A DNA stretch of 64,000 bases from Hyphomicrobiales bacterium (GTDB taxonomy: Bacteria > Pseudomonadota > Alphaproteobacteria > Rhizobiales > Beijerinckiaceae). Position numbers and translations under genes: made by a program. This document shows positions 37,383-44,740 of the stretch, piece by piece. Position 1 is the stretch's first letter; the number at the start of each line of letters is the position of its first letter. The stretch is taken from NCBI GenBank assembly GCA_027489535.1, contig JAIXZO010000010.1, positions 1-64,000 on the forward strand, given 5' to 3'. The notes beneath the pieces are model-generated. The model was not told where the DNA came from and searched no databases. It worked only from the letters and a program-made list of their open reading frames with translations.

Positions 37383-37727
37383 ATGACGTTGACGGTCCAT
37401 ATTCTTGAAGACGATCCGGGCGTGAGCGACTCGCTCGACATGCTGTTGCGCGGGATGGGCCTCGAAACCGTGTCCCACAACGACGCCGAATCGTTTTTCG
37501 ACGCCGACATCCCCGGCCCGGACGATACCGTCCTGGTCGATCTGATGTTGCCGGGGATCAGCGGCGCGCGCGTCATACAGTGGCTCAGCAGCCTCAAGGC
37601 GCCGCCCCGCGTCGTCGCGATCAGCGGGCAGCCGCGCGCCGCCATCGAGGCGCAGCTCAAAGGACTCGATCGTCTGAAGATCCTCCGCAAGCCTCTGAAC
37701 CCGGAGGCCTTGTCGGCCGTCGTCTGA
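37383..37727 (+). CDS. Stand-alone receiver-domain protein
   Basis: 114 residues forming only a REC domain: acidic pair ED-D near 9-11 (HILEDDPGVS), phospho-acceptor Asp53 in VLVDLMLPG and Lys103 in LRKPLNP. It lacks an output domain. Lone receivers next to FixLJ can act as phosphate sinks or antagonists of FixL, as some FixT/FxkR-type adaptors do; this is inference. It starts 106 bases after fixJ. Confidence 0.85.
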   Translation: MTLTVHILEDDPGVSDSLDMLLRGMGLETVSHNDAESFFDADIPGPDDTVLVDLMLPGISGARVIQWLSSLKAPPRVVAISGQPRAAIEAQLKGLDRLKILRKPLNPEALSAVV

Positions 37728-37892
37728 TCCCTTCGGAGATCAGTAGCACTGCTTAAGGGTCCCACCCGATGCGGACGGTTTCGACCCCCGATAGGATTTC
37801 TTCACTGAACGGCCCGCGTACTCCCCCACGCCGAGGCATCGAAGGCCGCGAACGCCGGCGGGAGAAGGCTTCCTCTCGCCAGGTGTGTGCCC

Positions 37893-38612
37893 ATGTCCCT
37901 CGACGCCCGCTCTCTTGATCATTCCGCCGATCGCATACCGCCGAAATTCGATGCGGCTTGGAGCTTGGGGCCTTCGCGACCGAGTCCCGTCGCGAATGAC
38001 GGGCAAGGTCGCGTCCTGTCGTTCGATGCGCGCCACATGATCATCGACGAGGCGGATCCGGCCCGCTGCTCCTACGTCGTCCTCGAAGGGTCGGTGATGA
38101 TTTCCAAAATGCTGCCCGACGGGCGGCGTCAGATCATCGAACTCCTCGGCCCCGGCGACGTGTTCGGGATGACCACGAACCGCGTCCACGAGAGCGCCGC
38201 CGAGTCCCTTGGCCCCGTGCGCGTGGCGGCCTACGATGCTGCGGCGCTGAGGGCCGACCAAGACCTTCAGCTCATGTTCGCGGAGCGGATGAAGAGCCAA
38301 ATTTGCGCTTTGCACGACCACGCGATGCTGCTGGGCCGCAAGACGGCGCGGGAGCGCGTCTCGACCTTCCTGATCCGCCTCATTCCGGGCCGCGGCGGCG
38401 GCGGGTGCACCGGGCCCGTCGGCAAGGATGCATGCGGCGTGACGGTTTCGCTCACGCGGCAGGAAATCGCCGACTATCTCGGCATCACGCTTGAAACGGT
38501 CAGCCGGGCGTTCTCCCAGCTCAAGCGGGAAGGCGTGCTCTCCTATAGCCGCCACGACGCGGTGACCGTGACGAATGTCTGCCGGCTCTGCCGCCTCACC
38601 GGCGCACATTGA
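37893..38612 (+). CDS. Crp/Fnr-family regulator, FixK-like
   Basis: 239 residues. A cNMP-binding-type beta barrel (SYVVLEGSVMISKMLPDGRRQIIELLGPGDVFG, in part) and an FNR-type HTH (LTRQEIADYLGITLETVSRAFSQLKREGV) with the recognition-helix signature E-x-x-S-R, which reads TTGAT/ATCAA half-sites. It lacks the N-terminal cysteine cluster of FNR, so it is FixK-like rather than an iron-sulfur oxygen sensor. The C-terminus has an unusual CRLCRLTGAH. It is the natural target of FixJ. ATG 37893 is preferred to GTG 37887. Confidence 0.88.
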   Translation: MSLDARSLDHSADRIPPKFDAAWSLGPSRPSPVANDGQGRVLSFDARHMIIDEADPARCSYVVLEGSVMISKMLPDGRRQIIELLGPGDVFGMTTNRVHESAAESLGPVRVAAYDAAALRADQDLQLMFAERMKSQICALHDHAMLLGRKTARERVSTFLIRLIPGRGGGGCTGPVGKDACGVTVSLTRQEIADYLGITLETVSRAFSQLKREGVLSYSRHDAVTVTNVCRLCRLTGAH

Positions 38613-38944
38613 TCCGCACGGACGGTCGCGAATCGGAAAAGTGACCGGGTTTCTCCGTGCGTCCTCTCCTCCTGCCGAACCGGCGCCCGCCGAACCGTCG
38701 GGCGCCATTTTTCGGCGGGTCTCCGGGCGTAAACAAAAGTGCTCGACGCAGCTCCCCCGAGACTGCGCCGAGCACTCTGACTCTCGGCCGAAACCGAGAG
38801 ATCGTTTGCGCAGCGGTCCCGCGACCGCCTCGCTCTTCGGAGGAGCCGGTCGCTGACCGACCTCGCCGAAGCCTTGATTCAATTTGACGCCGGCACGCGT
38901 CGCCCGCATTGATCCGCGTCAACGTCGCCCCGGTTTTCGATTTC
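38613..38944. other. Intergenic region with a candidate small RNA
   Basis: 332 bases between the FixK-like gene and the AbrB-family gene. It contains a chain of stem-loops, annotated separately as a minus-strand ncRNA candidate (38730-38880). Nothing protein-coding is convincing; the plus-strand frame here is a shadow. Confidence 0.5.
38730..38880 (-). ncRNA. Candidate small RNA with four stem-loops and intrinsic terminator
   Basis: On the minus strand four consecutive stem-loops occur: CTTCGG...CCGAAG (about 38835-38871) enclosing GGTCG/CGACC; GCGGTC/GACCGC (38813-38828); CTCTCGG/CCGAGAG (38781-38800); and a 14-bp stem, AGTGCTCGGCGCAG with CTGCGTCGAGCACT (38738-38776), followed by a T-rich tract TTTGTTT. 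The last stem has a G-T wobble on the minus strand but an A-C mismatch on the plus strand, so the minus strand is favoured. A CTCCTCCG sequence, complementary to ribosome binding sites, lies in the first structure. The 5' end is estimated. Confidence 0.55.
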
Positions 38945-40006
38945 ATGCCGCCCGCACTTTTCGCAGTTGCCGGACAGACCACCACGCTCCTCGCGGCCGG
39001 GGCGGGCGGAGCCGTGCTTGCATTCGCGGGTTTCCCCGCCGCTTGGCTCTCGGGCGCGATGATCGTGTCGGCGCTGATCGCCGCATCGGGACGCGGAAGG
39101 CCGATGTTGACCGGCGTGCGCGATTTCGCGCTGCTGATTTCCGGGATCACCATGGGAACGGGCGTGACCCCGGCGACGCTGACGGCGCTGGCCGCCGTTC
39201 CGCTCAGCCTGGTGCTGCTGGTCGCCGCGATCGTGGTGATCATGGCCGCGTCCGCCTTCTTGCTCATCCGCGTCTTCGGATGGAACCGCATGGACGCGAT
39301 GCTGGCATCCGTTCCCGGCGCGCTGTCGTCGATCCTCGTCATTGCGCATGATCAGAAGGCGGACGTGCCCGCCATCGCCTGCGTGCAGCTTTTCCGTCTC
39401 GTCATGCTGATCGCCGTGCTGCCCTCTGTTCTCGTGGCCGGGAATGCGGGCCCCATGATCGCCCAGGATCCGCAAGCGATGTCGCTCGTCGGCATCCTCG
39501 TGCTGTTCGCCGCGGCGCTGCCCGCGGGTCTGCTGCTGCATCGTTTCCGGGTGCCGGCGGCGCTGCTGCTCGGCGGCATGCTCGCCACGGGCGTCCTGAC
39601 CGGATCGGGCGTCATCGACGGCCGCTTCCCCGGAACGCTGGCGTCGTTCGGCTTCATGCTCATCGGAGCCTTCATCGGCGAGCGTTTCCGCGGGATGCGG
39701 CGCGCCGATTTCGTCCGCTTGCTGCCGGCGGCGGTCGCATCCTTCATCGTCGCCACCGTGATCGCCGCCGCCTTCGCGGAAGCCGCGGCTTTGCTGCTCG
39801 GCGTGTCGCAGGCCGCAGCCTTCTTGGCTTTTGCGCCGGGCGGGTTGGAGGCGATGGCGATCCTCGCCTTCACGCTCGCCATCGATCCGGTCTATGTGGC
39901 GGCGCACCACCTCGCGCGCTTCTTGTTCATCGGAATATCATTGCCCGTCGCGTTCAAGGCGAGCCCCGCCTTTTTCGGCGCGAGACGCGACGACGCTCAG
40001 CGCTGA
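38945..40006 (+). CDS. AbrB-family membrane protein
   Basis: 353 residues with about ten hydrophobic segments in two repeats, the AbrB/ammonia-monooxygenase-like membrane family: AGFPAAWLSGAMIVSALIA, GITMGTGVTPATL, ASVPGALSSILVIAHDQKADVPAI and FLAFAPGGLEAMAILAFTLAIDP. Despite the old family name the proteins are probably transporters or regulators of unknown substrate. ATG 38945 is preferred to TTG 38909. It overlaps the convergent lipoprotein gene by 10 bases. Confidence 0.8.
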   Translation: MPPALFAVAGQTTTLLAAGAGGAVLAFAGFPAAWLSGAMIVSALIAASGRGRPMLTGVRDFALLISGITMGTGVTPATLTALAAVPLSLVLLVAAIVVIMAASAFLLIRVFGWNRMDAMLASVPGALSSILVIAHDQKADVPAIACVQLFRLVMLIAVLPSVLVAGNAGPMIAQDPQAMSLVGILVLFAAALPAGLLLHRFRVPAALLLGGMLATGVLTGSGVIDGRFPGTLASFGFMLIGAFIGERFRGMRRADFVRLLPAAVASFIVATVIAAAFAEAAALLLGVSQAAAFLAFAPGGLEAMAILAFTLAIDPVYVAAHHLARFLFIGISLPVAFKASPAFFGARRDDAQR

Positions 40007-40386
40007 ACCGGCACCAACTGGTAGCCGCGTTGATAGAGGCACGCCTCGACCATCTTCTCGCGGGGCGAGGCGTTGAGGTCCTGCACCGCATAATTGGGCG
40101 GGATGTAGGACGGCGGCGCGTTGCGGCAGTAGACGTCGCCGTAACGCGTGCGGTTGCAGCTGCGCCAACCCGGCTCGAAATAGCCGCCGCTCGTCTGCAC
40201 GACCACGGGCGTGCTCGGATACAGCGCCGCCGCGCGGCTTTCGCAGGCGAGACGGTCGCCGCCATATTGCGCGGGCGTCCGCGTAGGGTGGACCCACTGA
40301 TACTGGGTGCACCCCGCCAAGGTCGCCGCGACCAGAACCGCGGCGAGGGTTTTGAGGGACGAGCGACCTGCGGTTTGAAGCGTCAT
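39997..40386 (-). CDS. Small lipoprotein
   Basis: 129 residues with a lipobox (LKTLAAVLVAATLAGC, lipidated Cys) and a mature part with four further cysteines (LACESR, RSCNRTR, VYCRN, EACLYQRGYQLVPV), an aromatic-rich middle, and the C-terminal ACLYQRGY motif seen in many small alphaproteobacterial lipoproteins. Outer-membrane or periplasmic anchoring is expected. Function unknown. Confidence 0.75.
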   Translation of the reverse strand: MTLQTAGRSSLKTLAAVLVAATLAGCTQYQWVHPTRTPAQYGGDRLACESRAAALYPSTPVVVQTSGGYFEPGWRSCNRTRYGDVYCRNAPPSYIPPNYAVQDLNASPREKMVEACLYQRGYQLVPVQR

Positions 40387-40423
40387 CGGAGAAGAATAGC
40401 GCCGCTTGTCCCGCCTTCAAAGC

Positions 40424-40455
40424 AAATCCCCGCAGACATGTGTCCGCGGGGATTT
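40424..40455 (-). terminator. Terminator hairpin after the phasin gene
   Basis: AAATCCCCGC (40424-40433) and GCGGGGATTT (40446-40455) form a perfect 10-bp stem with a 12-nt loop, 21 bases past the phasin stop on the minus strand. It continues ATTTGCTTTG, a weak U-rich tail. Confidence 0.65.
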
Positions 40456-40475
40456 CCACTGCTCGGTGCGAGGGC

Positions 40476-41114
40476 TCAGGCCGCGTCGCGATTGCCTTGC
40501 CGCTGCTCGCCCTGCTGCTCGCCCTGCTGCTGATCGGCGATTTCGCGGATCGTTTCGGACGTTTCCGACGCCGTGCGCACTGAAATCTCGCCGATCCGGC
40601 GGGCCGTTTCCACGGCGCGCTGCAGGCTCTCGCGCATCAGGTCGGCCTGCGCGTTCAGCATGTCGGGAATGGTGCGGACCTGCGAGATCTGCGACAGCGC
40701 GTCGCTGCTGCGGCGCAAATTGTCCTGCGTCATGCCCATGAATTCACGGGAGACTTCCTGCAGGCCCTGCATCAGCACGGAACTCGCCTTCGACAACGTC
40801 TCGACGTTGCGGGACGTCCGCTCCGCGATCCGGCTCATGTCGCGGCCGACGTCCCGCCCCATGTCGCGGCTGAGATCGAAGGCCTTCGTAAATCCTTCCG
40901 CGCCCGAACGCAGCGCTTCCTGGCCGCTCCGCAGTCCCTCTTCGGCGCCCCGCCGCATCGTGTCCGCTCCTGCGCGGGCGGCGTCCTGTGCACGGTTCTG
41001 CATCTCGTCCTTATCTTTGTTCATCGCGTGTTCGACCTGTTCCATGCCTTGTTTGAAATTGGTGCCAGGCTTCTGGCCTGCCGGTTTGCCCGACCTCATG
41101 TCGTCATGCGCCAT
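40476..41114 (-). CDS. Phasin-family protein
   Basis: 212 residues, almost entirely amphipathic helix. The central part (about 85-190: FDLSRDMGRDVGRDMSRIAE... SREFMGMTQDNLRRSSDALSQISQVRTIPDMLNAQADLMRESLQ) fits Phasin_2, proteins coating polyhydroxyalkanoate granules. The N-terminus is hydrophilic (KPAGQKPGTNFKQGMEQVEH) and the C-terminus Gln/Glu-rich (QQQGEQQGEQRQGNRDAA). The inner ATG at 41114 is the start; the long upstream frame is a shadow. Confidence 0.8.
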   Translation of the reverse strand: MAHDDMRSGKPAGQKPGTNFKQGMEQVEHAMNKDKDEMQNRAQDAARAGADTMRRGAEEGLRSGQEALRSGAEGFTKAFDLSRDMGRDVGRDMSRIAERTSRNVETLSKASSVLMQGLQEVSREFMGMTQDNLRRSSDALSQISQVRTIPDMLNAQADLMRESLQRAVETARRIGEISVRTASETSETIREIADQQQGEQQGEQRQGNRDAA

Positions 41115-41319
41115 GGTGCTGCGCCCTCCGTTCCGAATGAATTGTGCTGGTGAGGCATGTCCGTCGCTTCGGCATGCCGCCTCACAACCGCCGAAACCCT
41201 CCAGGGTTCTTCGTAGGGGAAGAAAAAACGTCCCGCACGGCGCGGAGAAGACAGGGCGCGCCGGCAATCTCGGCCGCCCGACGCTATATGAAGCTGCACG
41301 GTTGAATCGGGAGAACGGC

Positions 41320-43395
41320 ATGACGACGACGGCCGCGGGCGATCCGCTACTCGCCTCCAACCCTCTTCTGGAACCGTGGAACACGCCGTTCGGCATTCCG
41401 CCCTTCGCCGATATCCGACCCGAGCATTTCCGTCCCGCCTTCGAGCGCGCCATCGCCGAACATCGCGCCGAGATCGACGCCGTCGCGAACGATCCCGCGC
41501 CGCCGACCTTCGCCAACACCGTCGACGCCCTCGAGCTTTCGGGCGATCTGCTGGACCGCGTGGGCGGCGTGTTCTGGAACCTCTCCGGCGCGCATACCAA
41601 CCCCGAACTCCAAGCGATCGAGCGGGATATTTCGCCGCTTATGGCGAAACATTTCGCTGAAATAGGCATGAACGAGGGCTTGTTTCGGCGCGTCGACGCG
41701 CTGTGGCAGGCCGTCGACGCCCTCGATCTCGACGACGAGCGCCGCCGCGTGCTCGACCTCACCCGCAAGCGCTTCGTTCGCGCGGGCGCGGAGTTGGATC
41801 AGGCCGCAAAGCTGCGGCTCGGCGCCATCATCGAGCGGCTGGCGCAACTCGGCACCCGGTTCTCCCAAAACGTGTTGGCCGACGAAGCCGGGACGGTCAT
41901 TCCGCTGTCCGGCGCGGATGACCTCGCGGGCTTGCCCGAGTGGCTCGTGGCGGCCGCGGCCGGTGCGGCGGCCGAGCGCGGCCTGTCCGGCCACGTCATC
42001 ACGACGTCGCGTTCGCTGATCGAGCCTTTCCTGCAATTCTCCACCAACCGCGTCTTGCGCGAGAAGGCCTATGCCGCGTGGATCGGGCGCGGCGAGAGCG
42101 GCGGCGAGACCGACAATCGCGCGGTCGTGGCCGAAATGCTGGCGCTGCGGGCGGAGCGCGCGCAGATTCTCGGCTTCCGCACCTTCGCGGACTACAAGCT
42201 CGAACCCAGCATGGCCAAGACGCCCGCCGGCGTGCGCGGCCTGCTCGACCGGGTCTGGCCGATGGCGCGCGCTCGTGCCGCGGAGGAGCGTGAAGCCCTT
42301 CAGAACATGATCCGTTCCGAAGGCGGCAATTTCGAACTCGCGGCGCATGATTGGCGGCATTACTCGGCCAAGGTCCGCATGGCCGAACACGCCTTGGACG
42401 AGGGCGAGATCAAGCCCTACCTCCAGCTCGACCGTATTGTGGACGCTGCCTTCGACACCGCCACGCGGCTGTTCGGCGTCACGTTCCAAGAGCGCGACGA
42501 CGTCCCGGTCTATCACCCGGACGTCCGCGCCTGGGAGGTGAAGGATCGCGACGGGCGACACCTCGCTTTGTTTTACGGCGATTATTTCAATCGGCCGTCC
42601 AAGCGCAGCGGCGCTTGGATGAACGCGCTTCGCAGCCAACACAAACTCGGCGGAGAGGACGTCCGGCCGATCGTCCTCAACGTGCTGAACGTCGCACGCG
42701 CGCCCGACGGCAAGCCGACGCTGCTGAGCTTCGACGACGCCCGCACGATCTTCCACGAATTCGGCCACGCCCTGCACGGCATGCTGTCGGACGTGACGTA
42801 TCCCTCTATTTCCGGCACCTCCGTGCCGCGGGACTTCGTCGAGTTCCCCTCGCAGGTCTACGAGCATTGGCTCATGACCCCCGAGGTGCTGCGCCGCTTC
42901 GCGGTTCACGCCGAAACCGGCGAGCCGATGCCGCAATCGCTGATCGACAAGGTGCAGGCCGCGCGTAACTTCAATCAGGGTTTCGCGACGGTCGAATATA
43001 CCGCGTCCGCCATCGTCGACATGGAATTCCATGCGCTGGAAACGGCGGAGGGCATCGATCCGCTCGCCTTCGAACGCGAGGTGCTGGCCCGGTTGGGAAT
43101 GCCTGCGGAGATCGCCATGCGGCATCGCACGCCGCATTTCACGCACGTGTTCTCCGGCGACGGCTATTCGGCCGGTTACTATTCCTACCTATGGTCCGAG
43201 GTGTTGGACGCCGACGGATTTTCCGCCTTCGAGGAGACGGGCGACGTGTTCGATGCGGGCCTCGCGGCGCGTCTTCGCGAGCATGTTTATGCCGCCGGTT
43301 CGAAGCGCGATCCCGCCGAGGCCTATCGCGCGTTCCGCGGTCGCGATCCGGAAGTGGCCGCGCTGCTGCGCAAGCGGGGCTTTCCGACCGCCTGA
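41320..43395 (+). CDS. M3-family peptidyl-dipeptidase (Dcp-like)
   Basis: 691 residues. The zinc motif HEFGHALH (in ARTIFHEFGHALHGMLSDVTYP) is followed by the downstream Glu and catalytic region of M3 peptidases, FVEFPSQVYEHW. The N-terminal opening LLEPWNTPFGIPPFADIRPEHFRPAF and the length match oligopeptidase A/Dcp proteins, which degrade short peptides in the cytoplasm. GGGAGAACGGCATG supplies the ribosome site. Divergent from the phasin gene. Confidence 0.93.
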   Translation: MTTTAAGDPLLASNPLLEPWNTPFGIPPFADIRPEHFRPAFERAIAEHRAEIDAVANDPAPPTFANTVDALELSGDLLDRVGGVFWNLSGAHTNPELQAIERDISPLMAKHFAEIGMNEGLFRRVDALWQAVDALDLDDERRRVLDLTRKRFVRAGAELDQAAKLRLGAIIERLAQLGTRFSQNVLADEAGTVIPLSGADDLAGLPEWLVAAAAGAAAERGLSGHVITTSRSLIEPFLQFSTNRVLREKAYAAWIGRGESGGETDNRAVVAEMLALRAERAQILGFRTFADYKLEPSMAKTPAGVRGLLDRVWPMARARAAEEREALQNMIRSEGGNFELAAHDWRHYSAKVRMAEHALDEGEIKPYLQLDRIVDAAFDTATRLFGVTFQERDDVPVYHPDVRAWEVKDRDGRHLALFYGDYFNRPSKRSGAWMNALRSQHKLGGEDVRPIVLNVLNVARAPDGKPTLLSFDDARTIFHEFGHALHGMLSDVTYPSISGTSVPRDFVEFPSQVYEHWLMTPEVLRRFAVHAETGEPMPQSLIDKVQAARNFNQGFATVEYTASAIVDMEFHALETAEGIDPLAFEREVLARLGMPAEIAMRHRTPHFTHVFSGDGYSAGYYSYLWSEVLDADGFSAFEETGDVFDAGLAARLREHVYAAGSKRDPAEAYRAFRGRDPEVAALLRKRGFPTA

Positions 43396-43424
43396 CGACG
43401 CCTCTGAAACCAAGCGCCGTCCGG

Positions 43425-43453
43425 CCCGTTTGAGTTGATGCAACGCAAACGGG
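43425..43453 (+). promoter_or_regulatory. Hairpin ahead of the 44-residue ORF
   Basis: CCCGTTTG (43425-43432) pairs with CAAACGGG (43446-43453), 8 bp with a 13-nt loop. The 3' arm abuts the ribosome site GGGAG of the small gene at 43463, so folding would compete with translation initiation. It could equally be the terminator of the peptidase gene. Confidence 0.45.
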
Positions 43454-43462
43454 AGTTCCCCC

Positions 43463-43597
43463 ATGTCCTATGAGCCCGCACCCCGAGACTATCCGAGCAA
43501 ATTCGACGGCAGGATGCGTTTGTGGGAGTTCGCCGCCTTCGGCATGTTCGCGCTGATCATTTGGTGGCCGATGGCGGCGGCGGCCTTCCATCGTTGA
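43463..43597 (+). CDS. 44-residue single-pass membrane peptide
   Basis: 44 residues starting MSYEPAPRDYPSKFDGR, then one hydrophobic helix (WEFAAFGMFALIIWWPMAAAAF) and a short HR end. A GGGAG site lies 8 bases upstream of ATG 43463. The polar N-terminus followed by a Trp-flanked helix is typical of small membrane-tethered regulators and respiratory-complex subunits. It sits between two inverted repeats. No family is recognised. Confidence 0.6.
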   Translation: MSYEPAPRDYPSKFDGRMRLWEFAAFGMFALIIWWPMAAAAFHR

Positions 43598-43602
43598 TCG
43601 CA

Positions 43603-43637
43603 GGTACTGCAGTTCGAATTCGTCGGACTGCAGTACC
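43603..43637. repeat. Inverted repeat after the small membrane peptide
   Basis: GGTACTGCAG (43603-43612) and CTGCAGTACC (43628-43637) are perfect 10-bp inverted copies with a 15-nt spacer, 5 bases after the small gene's stop. No T run follows. It may be a terminator or a protein-binding dyad for the next gene. Confidence 0.5.
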
Positions 43638-43714
43638 GTATCGTCACATTGCGTGGATGTCGCAAATCGATCATCGTGCGAGCCGTATCGCTGAAATGAT
43701 CGGTATGTATCCGC

Positions 43715-44296
43715 GTGTCGTTTCCGCCTGCCGACAATGATGCTTCGGCCGCGCTCATCCGCATGACGCAGGATGACGACTTTCTTCGACATATGGTGCG
43801 CATCGAAGATCTGCGGTCGCAGGATCAAAAATCCGTGATGATCGTGCTGGAGCGTCTTCTCGCCGGCTTCGTCTATGATCTCGCCGCAGGCCTAGCCGAC
43901 CGGCTGACGAGCCGCGAGGAAGATGCGCGGTTCGCGACGGGGATCGTCGCGATCGCCCTCATCCATGCCGCCGTGGTGTGCGATCTGACCAATGTGCGCG
44001 ACGAATCCGCCGTGACCGAGATCGTGGAGCGCGCGTTCGGGCATATGGCCGCGCCCTACTTGCGCATCCTGCCGTCCGACCTGCCGGGACTGATCGTGGC
44101 GGCTCGGGCCATGTTGCGCGACTCGGAAGTGGACCTCATCCGCGAAATCCGAACCCTCGTCGAAAACGATCTCGCCCTCGTGGCGCGTGGCATCCCTGAA
44201 AACCGCAGGGCGACTGTCGCAGTGCCGGCGCTGATCCTGCTGACGGGCCTGCCCTTCGGCATCAGACCCGCCGGTGCCGGGCGCCGGGGTTACTGA
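43715..44296 (+). CDS. Hypothetical helical protein
   Basis: 193 residues from GTG 43715; ATG 43763 (MTQDDDFLRH) is an alternative start. Predominantly helical with moderately hydrophobic stretches (LLAGFVYDLAAGLADRL, IVAIALIHAAVVCDL, VPALILLTGLPFG) but no clean TM pattern. It overlaps the convergent arsC-like gene by 7 bases. No domain is recognised. Confidence 0.6.
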   Translation: MSFPPADNDASAALIRMTQDDDFLRHMVRIEDLRSQDQKSVMIVLERLLAGFVYDLAAGLADRLTSREEDARFATGIVAIALIHAAVVCDLTNVRDESAVTEIVERAFGHMAAPYLRILPSDLPGLIVAARAMLRDSEVDLIREIRTLVENDLALVARGIPENRRATVAVPALILLTGLPFGIRPAGAGRRGY

Positions 44297-44724
44297 GGCG
44301 ATCGGACGACCCGAAGGCCTGCAGCATCGATCATCGGAGAGCCGTCTTCCTTGAAGAACGGCCCCGTCGGCATCCGTTCCAGCAAATCGAGCACCTTTTC
44401 GCTGGGCCGACACAGCCGAACGCCCTTGGGCGTACACACGATGGGCCGGTTGACGAGGACCGGATGCGCGACCATCGCGTCCAACAGCCTTTCGTCGTCC
44501 ACGCCCGGCTCCAGCAGTCCGAGCTCCTCGGCGGGCGACTTCGTTTCGCGAAGCGCAGTGCGTGGCGTGAGCCCGGCCGCCGCGAACAGTCCGAGAAGCT
44601 GCGGCCTCGTCCACCCCGTCCGCAGGTAGTCGATCACGGTCGGCGCATAACCGGCCGCTTCGATCGCGGCCAAGACGTTGCGGGAGGTGCCGCAATCGGG
44701 GTTGTGGTGAATGACGACGGTCAT
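44290..44724 (-). CDS. arsC: ArsC-family glutaredoxin-type reductase
   Basis: 144 residues. The N-terminal HHNPDCGTSRNVLAAIEAAGY carries catalytic Cys11 in CGTSRN, and NRPIVCTPKGVRLCRPSEKVLDLL (in part) holds the supporting arginines. This is the thioredoxin-fold, glutaredoxin-dependent arsenate reductase family. No arsR, arsB or acr3 gene is near, so a non-arsenic role of the YfgD type is possible. Starts at ATG 44724, 16 bases after the quiC-like stop, so the two minus-strand genes may be co-transcribed. Confidence 0.85.
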   Translation of the reverse strand: MTVVIHHNPDCGTSRNVLAAIEAAGYAPTVIDYLRTGWTRPQLLGLFAAAGLTPRTALRETKSPAEELGLLEPGVDDERLLDAMVAHPVLVNRPIVCTPKGVRLCRPSEKVLDLLERMPTGPFFKEDGSPMIDAAGLRVVRSPQ

Positions 44725-44740
44725 GGCGACGTCATCCCCT

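Noticed and set aside
38575-38856. 93-codon plus-strand ORF after the FixK-like gene
   Set aside because: It overlaps the stem-loop array and the FixK-like coding end, and shows no protein-like pattern.
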